Positions 35,667 through 44,124 of a stretch of DNA of 64,000 nucleotides are shown here, piece by piece. Position 1 is the stretch's first letter; every line of letters starts with the position of its first letter. The notes below the pieces were generated by a model. It searched no databases and had not been told where the DNA came from. It saw only the letters and a program-made list of their open reading frames with translations. Both the position numbers and the translations under genes were made by a program. This stretch comes from Hyphomicrobiales bacterium (GTDB lineage: Bacteria > Pseudomonadota > Alphaproteobacteria > Rhizobiales > Beijerinckiaceae), in contig JAIXSR010000034.1 of NCBI GenBank assembly GCA_027484605.1, forward strand, positions 86,089 through 150,088, in the 5' to 3' direction.

Positions 35667-38030
35667 TTATTCCGCGGCCTTGGCGAAGCTGGCCCGAGCG
35701 GCCAGCCACACGGCCTGCGGTGTCGCAGGCATGGCGATGTTCTCGTGCCCGAGCGCATCGGTGACGGCATTCATCACCGCCGCCGGCGCGGCAATCGCCC
35801 CGGCCTCGCCGCAGCCCTTGATCCCGAGCGGGTTCGACGGGCACGGCGTGGTCGTGTGGTCGACCCGGAAGGACGGCAGGTCATCGGCGCGCGGCATGGT
35901 GTAATCCATGTAGCTCGCGGTCAGAAGCTGGCCGTTCGCGTCATAGACGGCGCCTTCGAGCAGCGCCTGGCCGATCCCCTGGGCGATCCCGCCATGCACC
36001 TGCCCTTCCACGATCATCGGGTTGATGATGACGCCGAAATCATCCACCGCCGTCCATTTGGCGATGGTGGTGACGCCGGTATCCGGATCGATCTCGACCT
36101 CGGCGATATGCACGCCCGAGGGGAAGGTGAAGTTGGTCGGGTCATAGAAGGCCCCCTCCTTCAGCCCCGGCTCGAGCTGCTCGCCGGTGAACTTGTGGGC
36201 GACATAGGCCTGCAGGGCGACCGAGGCGAAATCGACCGACTTGTCGGTGCCCTTCACCGAGAACTTGCCGTCCTTGAAGTCGATATCGGCCTCGGCGGCT
36301 TCCAGCACGAAGCTGGCGACCTTCTTGGCCTTGGCCTCGATCTTGTCGAGGGCCTTGACGATGGCGGACATGCCCACCGCACCCGAGCGCGAGCCATAGG
36401 TGCCCATGCCCATCTGCACCTTGTCGGTATCGCCATGGACGATCGCGACATTCTCGATCGGGATGCCGAGCCGCCCCGCCACCAGCTGGGCGAAGGTGGT
36501 CTCGTGGCCCTGGCCATGGCTGTGCGAGCCCGTCAGCACTTCCACCGTCCCGACCGGGTTGACGCGCACCTAGGCCGATTCCCAGAGGCCGACGCCGGCC
36601 CCGAGCGAGCCCACCGCCGCCGACGGCGCGATGCCGCAGGCCTCGATATAGGCCGAATAGCCCAGGCCGCGGAGCTTGCCGGCCTTGGCGCTCTCGCGCT
36701 TGCGGCGGGCAAAGCCCTTCACGTCATGGATCTCCATCGCCTTCGCCAGCGAGGCGTTGTAGTCGCCCGTGTCGTAGCACATGATCACCGGCGTCTGGTG
36801 CGGGAAGGACTTGATGAAGTTCTTCTTGCGGAACGCCGCCGGATCCATGCCCAGCTCGCGCGCCGCCACTTCCATCAGCCGCTCGATCACGAAGGTGGCT
36901 TCCGGGCGGCCGGCACCGCGATAGGCATCGACCGGCGCGGTATTGGTGTAGACCGCCTCCACCTCGCCGTAGATGGCGGGGATATTGTACTGCCCCGACA
37001 GGAGCGGCACATAGAGATAGGTCGGAACCGAGGAGGCGAAGGTCGAGAGATAGGCGCCGAGATTGGCCCGGGTCTTCACATGAAGCCCGAGGATCCTGCC
37101 ATTCTCGTCGATCGCCATCTCGGCATGGGTGAGATGGTCGCGGCCATGGGCGATGGCGAGGAATTCCTCGGTCCGGTCGGCCACCCATTTCACCGGCCGT
37201 CCGACCTTCTTGGCCGCCCAGACGCAGATCGTCTCCTCGGCATAGATGAAGATCTTCGACCCGAAGCCGCCGCCGACATCCGGCGCGATCACGCGGAGCT
37301 TGTGCTCCGGCGCGATGCCGATGAAGGCGGAGAGGACCAGCCGCGCGACATGCGGGTTCTGGCTGGTCGTGTAGAGCGTGAAGGCTTCCTCGCCGGGATT
37401 GTAGTCCCCGATCGCCGCCCGCGGCTCCATCGCGTTGGGAATGAGGCGGTTGTTGACGAGGTCGATCCTGGTGACGTGCTTCGCCTTCTTGAAGGCGGCC
37501 TTCATGGCGGCCTCGTCGCCCAGATGCCAGTCATAGACCTGGTTGTCCGGGGCGGCATCATGGATGGCCGGGCTGCCCTTCTTCGTGGCGGAGGCGAGGT
37601 CGACCACCGGCTTCAGCGGTTCGTAATCGACGGCAATGGCTTCCGCTGCGTCACGCGCCTCGGCCAGGCTCTCGGCGATCACCACGGCGACATGGTCGCC
37701 GACATAGCGCACCTTGCCCACGGCCAGCGCCGGATGGGCGCCGGCCTTCATCGGCGTGCCGTCCTTCGAATGGATCATCCAGCCGCAGATCAGCCCGCCG
37801 ACCTTGTCCGCCTCGATATCGGCGCCGGTGAAGATACCGACGACGCCCGGCATGGCAGCCGCTTTGGCGGTATCGATCTTTTTGATATTCGCATGCGCAT
37901 GGGGCGAGCGCAGGAAAAAGGCATGGGTCTGCCCGGGACGGTTGATATCGTCGGTATAGTTGCCCTTGCCGGTGATGAAACGGAAATCTTCCTTGCGCTC
38001 GACGCGCGCACCAATTCCGGTGCCAGCCAT
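35667..38030 (-). pseudogene. coxL: form II CO dehydrogenase-type large subunit, interrupted by an in-frame amber codon
   Basis: The molybdenum cofactor subunit of an aerobic CO dehydrogenase-like enzyme. From ATG 38030 (after CAGGAGGG) 486 codons run to WESA, then TAG at 36570-36572, then 300 codons in the same frame to the normal end. The active-site loop is AYRGAGR (369-375), the form II signature, not the AYxCSFR of proven form I enzymes. QGHET and the catalytic glutamate of [11 protein letters not shown] lie after the stop, so a product stopped at 486 should be inactive. Length with readthrough is 786 residues, normal. One base change could explain it; sequencing error or suppression cannot be excluded. 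Confidence 0.85.
36570..36572 (-). other. in-frame amber (TAG) codon inside coxL
   Basis: Reading on the minus strand: GAA TCG GCC TAG GTG CGC GTC. Upstream and downstream frames are identical and both match CoxL. In relatives the position usually holds a charged residue such as Glu or Lys (GAG or AAG), one base away. Confidence 0.9.
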
Positions 38031-38123
38031 GGTGTTCCCTCCTGATTTTCTGGGCATTGGGCAATGGGCGGCCGGCAACGGATATCGCCTCGACCGCCGA
38101 CTGCCTTGTTCCGGTTGCCCTTC

Positions 38124-38612
38124 TTATTCGGCCGCCACCTTCATGCCGCCCATCGCGGCCGCGCCGGCCTGGATGGCCTTGACGATGTTGTGGTAGCCCG
38201 TGCAGCGGCAGATATTGCCCTCGAGTTCGTGCCGGATCGTCTCTTCCGAGAGATCGGTGCCGAGGCGGTTCACCATGTCGATCGCGGCCATGATCATGCC
38301 CGGCGTGCAGAAGCCGCATTGCAGGCCGTGATGCGTCCGGAAGGCCGCCTGCATCGGATGCAGCTCGGTGCCGTTGGCCACCCCCTCGATCGTGATGACA
38401 TTCGCCCCCTCGCAGGACAGGGCCAGCGTCGTGCAGGCCTTGATCGCCTTGCCGTCGACATGAACCACGCAGGCGCCGCATTGGCTGGTATCGCAGCCGA
38501 CATGGGTTCCCGTCAGGCGCTGATGCTCGCGCAGGAACTGCACCAGCAGCGTCCTGCCTTCGACATCGGCGCTGACGCGCTTGCCGTTCACCGTCATGCT
38601 CACCTTGGGCAT
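38124..38612 (-). CDS. coxS: CO dehydrogenase-type small (2Fe-2S) subunit
   Basis: A 162-residue subunit with two 2Fe-2S clusters. The plant-ferredoxin-type N-terminal cluster is bound by [10 protein letters not shown] and the cysteine of KACTTLA. The C-terminal cluster is bound by CGFCTPG and CRCTGYHNI. All eight cysteines are visible. The ATG at 38612 follows GGAGAG. It is the first gene of coxSLM; its leader holds a 7-bp inverted repeat at 38634-38653. 93 bases separate it from coxL. Confidence 0.95.
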   Translation of the reverse strand: MPKVSMTVNGKRVSADVEGRTLLVQFLREHQRLTGTHVGCDTSQCGACVVHVDGKAIKACTTLALSCEGANVITIEGVANGTELHPMQAAFRTHHGLQCGFCTPGMIMAAIDMVNRLGTDLSEETIRHELEGNICRCTGYHNIVKAIQAGAAAMGGMKVAAE

Positions 38613-38633
38613 GAATCTCTCCTTGAGCGAAAA

Positions 38634-38653
38634 TGGGTGCAAAACCGCACCCA
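38634..38653 (-). promoter_or_regulatory. operator-like inverted repeat upstream of coxS
   Basis: TGGGTGC and GCACCCA are exact reverse complements, separated by 6 bases, 21 bases before the coxS start codon. It may be an operator or an mRNA hairpin over the leader. Regulator unknown. Confidence 0.35.
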
Positions 38654-38899
38654 ATGTTTCCTGGCGGGGTTTTGCAATGCCGTTTTTGGGTCGTTTTCCC
38701 CGGTTTTTCTAAGGTGGACCCGTTCTAAAGAAACCGTCAAGCGGCCAAGTGCGCGCAAAGGGGCAAATTCGATTGCGCATCGCAGCAATTCTGAACGCCT
38801 CGGCGCGGGCAAGAGGACGATGCCGCTTTTGCTTGTCTTTCCGGCGAATTGCTCCGAAGCTAGGCAGTCTCGCGACGAACCCTGCCCGAGGATTCCCCT

Positions 38900-39697
38900 T
38901 TGTCTTCCGAAATCTCCTTCATCGATGCCGGCGATGTCCGGTTCCGCATCGCGCGTGACGGTTCCAAGGCCGCCCCGCCCCTGATGTTCTCGAACAGCCT
39001 CGGGGCGACGCTCGAAATGTGGAACGGGCAGATCCCGGTCTTTGCCGAATCGCACCGTGTCATCCGCTACGATGTGCGCGGTCATGGCGGCTCCTCCTGC
39101 CCGCCCGGCCCCTATTCGCTCGTCATGCTGGCCCAGGACGCCCTGCGCATCCTCGACACGCTCCATATCCACAAGGTCGACTGGATCGGCTGCTCGATGG
39201 GCGGCATGGTCGGCATGTATCTGCTGACGCATCATCCGGACCGGATCAACCGCGCCGTCCTCGGCAATACCGCCGCCTTCATGGGCCCGCCCTTCACGGA
39301 CTGGAACGCCCGGATCCGCATCGCCCATCGCGACGGCATGGGCGCCATTGCCGAGGCGATGAAGATGCGCTGGTTCACCCCGGCCTTCAACCAGTCGAAC
39401 CCGGCCGAAGTGGCCCGCATCACCGATCAGGTCCGCGAGGCCACCGTCACCGGCTATACCGCCTGCTGCGCCGCCCTGCGCGACATGGACCAGCGCGAGG
39501 CCATCAAGTCGATCCCGAACCCGGTTCTCGTGCTGATCGGCGAGAACGACATCGCCACCACGCCGGCCATGGGCGAGATCATGGTCCGCAACATCCCCGG
39601 CGCGAAAAAGGCCGTGGTGCCGGGCTCGCATATCGCCAATTGCGAATCCCCCGCCGAATACAACCGCGTCGTCTCGTCCTTCCTCGGAGCTGCCTGA
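38900..39697 (+). CDS. alpha/beta hydrolase, 3-oxoadipate enol-lactonase-like
   Basis: A 265-residue hydrolase resembling PcaD. The nucleophile elbow is GCSMGGM (serine near residue 100), with MFSNSLGATLEMWNGQIP and YDVRGHGGSS as in enol-lactonases. The acid is likely in GENDIATT and the histidine in GSHIANCE. No other pca gene is in the window, so the true substrate may differ. The start is TTG at 38900 after GAGG; no ATG fits. Its TGA overlaps the ATG of the SDR gene (TGATG). Confidence 0.83.
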   Translation: MSSEISFIDAGDVRFRIARDGSKAAPPLMFSNSLGATLEMWNGQIPVFAESHRVIRYDVRGHGGSSCPPGPYSLVMLAQDALRILDTLHIHKVDWIGCSMGGMVGMYLLTHHPDRINRAVLGNTAAFMGPPFTDWNARIRIAHRDGMGAIAEAMKMRWFTPAFNQSNPAEVARITDQVREATVTGYTACCAALRDMDQREAIKSIPNPVLVLIGENDIATTPAMGEIMVRNIPGAKKAVVPGSHIANCESPAEYNRVVSSFLGAA

Positions 39698-40392
39698 TGC
39701 CTGTCGCGATCCTCACCGGTGCCGGCAAGGGCATGGGCGGCGGCGCCGCGCGCGAACTCGCGGCCCGCGGCTGGAATGTCGCGCTCCTCTCCCCCTCCGG
39801 CAATGCGGAAACGCTGGCGAAGGAACTCGGCGGCATCGGCATTACCGGCTCGGTCACCGATACGGATGATCTCGGCCGGCTGGTGGATGCCGCCATGACG
39901 GCCTGGGGCCGCATCGATGGCGCCGTGCTCTCCACCGGCCATCCGCCGAAAGGCGACCTGCTCTCGCTTTCGGATGCGGACTGGGCGACCGGCCTCGACC
40001 TGATCATCCTGAATGTCGTCCGGATCTGCCGGCTGATCACCCCGATCATGGAAAGGCAGGGCGGCGGATCGATCGTCAACATCTCGACCTTCGCCGCCTT
40101 CGAACCGGATCCCGTCTTCCCGATCTCCTGCACCCTGCGGGCTGGGCTGGCCTCCTTCGCCAAGCTTTATGCCGATCGCTATGCCGCCCAGAACATCCGG
40201 ATGAACAATATCCTGCCGGGCTTCATCGATTCCCTGCCCGAGAAGGAAGTCTTCAAGGCCCGCATTCCGATGAAGCGGTATGGCACGGTGGCGGAAATCG
40301 CGAAGACCGCCGCCTTCCTGCTCTCGCCCGATGCCGGCTACATCACCGGCCAGAATATCCGGGTGGACGGGGGCATCACCCGCTCGGTCTGA
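39697..40392 (+). CDS. SDR-fold protein lacking the YxxxK motif
   Basis: A 231-residue short-chain dehydrogenase-like protein. The cofactor loop GAGKGMGGGAARELAARGW and C-terminal GQNIRVDGGITRSV are typical. The catalytic segment reads FPISCTLRAGLASFAKLY, where YxxxK would lie; tyrosine is replaced by serine and lysine by arginine. The middle ILNVVRICRLITPIM is normal. It is coupled to the lactonase-like gene by a 1-base overlap. Its last codons are partly duplicated by a 57-base tandem repeat. Function unknown. Confidence 0.82.
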   Translation: MPVAILTGAGKGMGGGAARELAARGWNVALLSPSGNAETLAKELGGIGITGSVTDTDDLGRLVDAAMTAWGRIDGAVLSTGHPPKGDLLSLSDADWATGLDLIILNVVRICRLITPIMERQGGGSIVNISTFAAFEPDPVFPISCTLRAGLASFAKLYADRYAAQNIRMNNILPGFIDSLPEKEVFKARIPMKRYGTVAEIAKTAAFLLSPDAGYITGQNIRVDGGITRSV

Positions 40393-40462
40393 GGGAAACG
40401 GCCAGCCCGAGGCTGGCCGCGGGACGGGGGCATCACCCGCTCGGTCTGAGGGAAACGGCCAG
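40365..40462. repeat. tandem duplication spanning the SDR stop codon (41-bp copies, 57-base period)
   Basis: Bases 40365-40405 and 40422-40462 are identical over 41 bp, covering the last 8 sense codons, the stop and 13 bases after it. The 16-base spacer contributes to GGCCAGCC-CGA-GGCTGGCC (40400-40418), a perfect 8-bp hairpin. It looks like a recent slippage or unequal-exchange product. Confidence 0.85.
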
Positions 40463-40463
40463 G

Positions 40464-40991
40464 TCAGACCGCGTGATAGGCCCGGCGGGCATAGACGAGC
40501 CCGCGATGGTCGGGCCCGAGCGCGATGCCGACAATCTCGCCAAGCACCACGTAATGGCTGGCCACAGGGCGGATATCGATCACCCGGGCCTCGAAATGCA
40601 TCAGGGCATCATCGAGAACCGGCTGGCCGGCGGCGCCCCGGCGCCAGTTGCCATGCGTGAAGCGGGATTCGCCGGCCGCGGGCGTCCGGCCCGCGAAGAT
40701 ATTGGCGAGTTCCTGCTGGCCGGCACCCAGTGTATTGACGGCAAAGGCCATGTTCTTCCGCAGGATCGTCGCCGTCCGGCTGGATTTGTTGAGGCAGACC
40801 AGCAAGGTCGGCGGTTCGTCGGAAACCGAGGTCACGGCCGTGGCGGTCAAGCCGCCCCGTCCGGCGGGCCCGTCGGTGGTGATCAGATGGACGGCACCCG
40901 CCACGCGGCTCATCGCCTCGCGGAACAGGGCTTGCCGGTCCGGCATCGTTTCTTCCGGACTTGGCGGGGTCTGAAGCTTCACCACGGGCAC
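40464..40991 (-). CDS. flavin reductase-like (DIM6/NTAB family) protein
   Basis: A 175-residue protein with the FMN-binding split-barrel flavin reductase fold. Motifs: MSRVAGAVHLITTDGPAGRGGLTATAVTSVSDEPPTLLVC, KSSRTATILRKNMAFAVNTLG and SHYVVLGEIVGI. Such proteins supply reduced FMN or FADH2 to a partner monooxygenase. No two-component monooxygenase is beside it; the class A enzyme at 14 kb does not need one. The start codon is uncertain by 15 codons: METs at residue 1 and 16 are both possible. Convergent with the SDR gene. Confidence 0.85.
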   Translation of the reverse strand: MPVVKLQTPPSPEETMPDRQALFREAMSRVAGAVHLITTDGPAGRGGLTATAVTSVSDEPPTLLVCLNKSSRTATILRKNMAFAVNTLGAGQQELANIFAGRTPAAGESRFTHGNWRRGAAGQPVLDDALMHFEARVIDIRPVASHYVVLGEIVGIALGPDHRGLVYARRAYHAV

Positions 40992-41166
40992 TCCTCGACT
41001 CCCAAATGATGCGTCCTTCGGGACAAGGCAAGGAGCATCGACCGCAAAGCCTTACCAAGCCATGCAGCACGGCCTGCATCGGGAAGATTTACGCCGGACG
41101 ATCTGCCATTATGCTTGACCCGATCTTGCCAGAGCCCTGGCGGCATGCCACCCTTCGCAAATCGTA

Positions 41167-41180
41167 TATTGGATACAATA
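41167..41180 (+). promoter_or_regulatory. 14-bp palindrome TATTG-GATA-CAATA, GntR-type operator candidate
   Basis: TATTG (41167-41171) and CAATA (41176-41180) are perfect inverted repeats around GATA. The shape resembles operators of the FCD branch of GntR regulators (TTG-N4-CAA). It lies 29 bases before the aconitase X start. No GntR gene is in the window. Confidence 0.45.
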
Positions 41181-41209
41181 CTGATGCCCCAACCGGACCG
41201 GACCCCTTC

Positions 41210-42463
41210 ATGCCCCTGACCCTGACCGACGAGGAAACCCGGCTCCTGGCGGGCGAAGGCGGCGAAGGCATGGCCCTTGCCATGCGCGTCATCGCCGAAA
41301 CCGCCCGGCTGATGGGGGCGAGCCGGCTCGTGCCGGTCGCCTCGGCGCATATCGATGGCGCGCTGTATCACGGCGATTCCGGCACGCTCTTCGCCGAGCA
41401 TCTCGTGCGGCTGGGCGCGAAAGTGGCGATCCCGACCACGCTGAATGTCGGCGCGCTCGATCTCGCCTGCGGCGCAAGGACGCGGCTCCCGCCCCATCAG
41501 CATGACATGGCCTACCGGATGATGCGCGCCTACGAGGCCATGGGCTGCGCCCCGACCTGGACCTGCGCGCCCTACCAGGCCGGGCACCGCCCCGCCCTCG
41601 GCAGCGATGTCGCCTGGGGGGAATCCAACGCGGTCGCTTTCTGCAACTCCGTTCTCGGCGCGCGCACCAACCGCTATGGCGACTTTCTCGACATCTGCTG
41701 CGCCATGACGGCCCGCGCCCCCTATTACGGCCTGCATGTCCCCGAAAACCGCCGCGCGGTCTTCGCGCTCGATTGTTCCGGCCTCTCGCCGGCCCTGCGC
41801 CGCTCGGACGTGTTCTGGCCCGTCATCGGCACCCTGTTCGGCCAGCGGGCCGGCACGGAGATCGGCGTCGTGCTCGGGCTGGAAGGCTGCGCCACCGAAG
41901 ACCGCCTGAAGGCGTTCGGTGCCGCCGCCGCCTCGGCCGGCGCGGTCGGCCTGTTCCATATCCTCGGCGAGACGCCGGAAGCGCCCGACCTCGCCACCGT
42001 CACCGGCGGGCGCGATATCCCCGCCATCCCGGTCACCGCTTCCATGCTCAATGCCGCCCGGGCCGGCCTCTCGACAACCGGCGAGACCGCCATCGATGCC
42101 GTGGCAATCGGCTCGCCGCATTGCTCGGCGGAGGAATTGCTCGAACTCGACCGGCTGATTGCCGGACGTCGCCTCCTGCGGCCCTTCTATGCCTGTACCG
42201 GCCGCCATGCCGTGGCGGCACTCGAGACCAGCGGCCGCCGCCGCGCCCTCGAGGAAGCGGGGGTCACTCTGGTGGCGGATACCTGCGTCGTGGTGACGCC
42301 CATCCTCGAAGGCGTGAAGGGCGTCCTGATGACGAATTCCGGCAAATTCGCCCATTATGCCCCGGGCAATACCGGCTATGCCGTGCAATATGGCGCGATG
42401 GCCGAATGCGTGGAAAGCGCCGTCACCGGCCGCCTGGTCCGCGAGGAAAGGCTCTGGTCATGA
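41210..42463 (+). CDS. aconitase X, large (catalytic) subunit
   Basis: A 417-residue protein of the aconitase X family, whose known members dehydrate cis-3-hydroxy-L-proline to a pyrroline. Motifs: TDEETRLLAGEGGEGMALAMRVI, VASAHIDGALYHGDSG, YQAGHRPALGSDVAWGESNAVAFCNSVLGARTNRYG and the cluster cysteines in CSAEEL, DTCVVV and the C-terminal GKFAHYAPG region. The small swivel domain is a separate gene overlapping its stop by ATGA, so it is a two-subunit form. ATG 41210 was chosen by homologue start (MPLTLTDEE). The epimerase downstream supports a hydroxyproline role. Confidence 0.87.
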   Translation: MPLTLTDEETRLLAGEGGEGMALAMRVIAETARLMGASRLVPVASAHIDGALYHGDSGTLFAEHLVRLGAKVAIPTTLNVGALDLACGARTRLPPHQHDMAYRMMRAYEAMGCAPTWTCAPYQAGHRPALGSDVAWGESNAVAFCNSVLGARTNRYGDFLDICCAMTARAPYYGLHVPENRRAVFALDCSGLSPALRRSDVFWPVIGTLFGQRAGTEIGVVLGLEGCATEDRLKAFGAAAASAGAVGLFHILGETPEAPDLATVTGGRDIPAIPVTASMLNAARAGLSTTGETAIDAVAIGSPHCSAEELLELDRLIAGRRLLRPFYACTGRHAVAALETSGRRRALEEAGVTLVADTCVVVTPILEGVKGVLMTNSGKFAHYAPGNTGYAVQYGAMAECVESAVTGRLVREERLWS

Positions 42464-42870
42464 CACGTCCCGCCCTCACCCCCCTGCTCCCCGGCGAGGC
42501 TTCCGGCCCCGTGCTCCGGCTTTCGGCGCCGCTCTCCTTCTGGGGCGGGGTCGATCCCGCCAGCGGGCGGATCATCCAGGTGCGCCACCCGGAATGTGGC
42601 CGGACCATCGGCGGCACCATCCTGTGCCTGCCCGCGACGATCGGCTCCTCCTCCTCCTCGGCCGTGCTGCTCGAACTGATCCGCCTCGGCATCGCGCCGG
42701 CCGCCCTCGTCATGGGTACGCCGGATGCGATCCTGATGATCGGCTGCCTCGTCGCCCGCGAGATGGGCTGGGCCGCGCCGCCCGCCTTCGCGCTGGATCC
42801 GGCCGGACAGGCCGGCCTGCCGGACGCGGCCCGTATTGCCGCGGATGGCAACATCTCTCCCCTATCCTGA
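42460..42870 (+). CDS. aconitase X, small (swivel) subunit
   Basis: A 136-residue swivel-domain protein that pairs with the large subunit. Motifs: LSFWGGVDPASGRIIQVRHPECG, GTILCLPATIGSSSSSAVLLELI and VMGTPDAILMIGCLVAREMG. Its ATG lies inside the stop of the large-subunit gene (TCATGAC), so equal synthesis is expected. The serine-rich loop is the conserved substrate-binding SSSS element of the family. The epimerase gene starts 19 bases after its stop. Confidence 0.87.
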   Translation: MTRPALTPLLPGEASGPVLRLSAPLSFWGGVDPASGRIIQVRHPECGRTIGGTILCLPATIGSSSSSAVLLELIRLGIAPAALVMGTPDAILMIGCLVAREMGWAAPPAFALDPAGQAGLPDAARIAADGNISPLS

Positions 42871-42889
42871 GAACAGGGCTTTCAAGACC

Positions 42890-43900
42890 ATGGCACGACA
42901 TACGTTCTTCTGCGTTGACGGACATACCTGCGGCAACCCGGTCCGGATGGTCGTCGGTGGCGGCCCCGATCTCAAGGGCGCCACGATGAGCGAGAAGCGC
43001 GACCATTTCATCCGCGACCATGACTGGATCCGCACCGCCCTGATGTTCGAGCCGCGCGGCCATGACATGATGTCCGGCTCGATCCTCTATCCGCCGACCC
43101 GGCCGGATTGCGACATCGCGATCCTCTATATCGAGACCACCGGCTGCCTGCCCATGTGCGGCCATGGCACGATCGGCACGGTGACCATGGCGCTCGAGCA
43201 GGGGCTGGTGAAGGCCCGGACGCCGGGCATCCTCCGGCTCGACACGCCCGCGGGCCTCGTCGAGGCGCATTACCGCGAGGAAGGCGGCCGCGTCACCTCG
43301 GTCAAGCTCATCAACATCCCGTCCTTCCTCTTTGTCCGCGACCTTGCCATCGAGGTGGAGGGCCTCGGCAGGCTGGTGGTCGATATCTCCTATGGCGGGA
43401 ATTTCTACGCCATCATCGATCCGCAGCCGGCCTTTGCCGGCGTGGAGGCGGTCCAGCCCTCGGATATCCTGCGCTGGTCACCGCGGGTCCGCGCGGCGGT
43501 GAATGCGGCAACGGAACTCGTCCATCCCGAGAACCCCGCCATCCGGGGATGCCGCCATGTGCTCTGGGCCGGCCAGCCGACCGTCCCGGGCGCCACCGCA
43601 CGCAACGCCGTGTTCTATGGCGAGAAGGCGATCGACCGCTCGCCCTGCGGCACCGGAACCTCGGCCCGCCTCGCGCAATGGGCCGCGCGGGGCCGGCTGA
43701 AACCGGGGCAGGATTTCATCCATGAGAGCATCATCGGATCGCTCTTTACCGGCCGGATCGAGGGCGAGACCCGCGTCGGCGACTACCCCGCCATCATCCC
43801 GTCCATCGAGGGCTGGGCGGTCATGACGGGGCTGAACACGATTTTCGTCGATGACCATGATCCCTTCGCACATGGCTTTGTTCTGGCTGATCGATCATAA
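42890..43900 (+). CDS. 4-hydroxyproline 2-epimerase (proline racemase family)
   Basis: A 336-residue enzyme of the proline racemase fold. Both catalytic cysteines are present: Cys90 in PMCGHGT and Cys253 in SPCGTGT, which favours a true epimerase (trans-4-hydroxy-L-proline to cis-4-hydroxy-D-proline) over a 3-hydroxyproline dehydratase, where the second cysteine is threonine. Full length. It follows the aconitase X genes and precedes a branched-chain-type ABC transporter. The next pathway enzyme, a D-hydroxyproline dehydrogenase, could be the DadA-like gene at 52.5 kb. Confidence 0.9.
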   Translation: MARHTFFCVDGHTCGNPVRMVVGGGPDLKGATMSEKRDHFIRDHDWIRTALMFEPRGHDMMSGSILYPPTRPDCDIAILYIETTGCLPMCGHGTIGTVTMALEQGLVKARTPGILRLDTPAGLVEAHYREEGGRVTSVKLINIPSFLFVRDLAIEVEGLGRLVVDISYGGNFYAIIDPQPAFAGVEAVQPSDILRWSPRVRAAVNAATELVHPENPAIRGCRHVLWAGQPTVPGATARNAVFYGEKAIDRSPCGTGTSARLAQWAARGRLKPGQDFIHESIIGSLFTGRIEGETRVGDYPAIIPSIEGWAVMTGLNTIFVDDHDPFAHGFVLADRS

Positions 43901-44070
43901 CCATCGGCGGATTCCGTGGCGTTCGCGGGAAATTTTGGCGGCAATCCCTAGCTGAAGATCATTTTTTCGATTGAAGCCCTAACCGGGCTGGTCCATGTCT
44001 TACCGCCACGCGATTGCCGGCCTTGCGGCTTGCTGCTAGCGTGCATGCGCCGGTTGACGGTTTCGCCAAC

Positions 44071-44086
44071 TGGCACAATTCCCGCA
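44071..44086 (+). promoter_or_regulatory. weak sigma-54-like promoter candidate upstream of livH
   Basis: TGGCAC, six bases, then CGCA keep the GG and GC dinucleotides at the sigma-54 spacing, but CC replaces the usual TT before GC. A TTGACG lies 11 bases upstream of it and could instead be a sigma-70 -35 box, without a good -10. Confidence 0.25.
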
Positions 44087-44124
44087 TAGAACGGGAGACG
44101 TTAAGGGGAGGCGTTCGTTTCAGG

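Noticed and set aside
35667..38030. coxL as two separate functional genes
   Set aside because: The downstream half has no ribosome binding site and begins in the middle of the CoxL fold; both halves are in the same frame and match one protein.
35229..38045. 938-residue plus-strand open frame
   Set aside because: It lies entirely antisense to coxM and coxL, is rich in His, Arg and Asp from reverse-complemented codons, and has no domain.
40365..40462. CRISPR or attachment site
   Set aside because: Only two copies with a 16-base spacer, and the copies are coding sequence; no cas or integrase gene is near.
44054..44082. sigma-70 promoter TTGACG with AATTCC before livH
   Set aside because: The -10 hexamer is poor; it was kept only as a mention beside the sigma-54-like motif.
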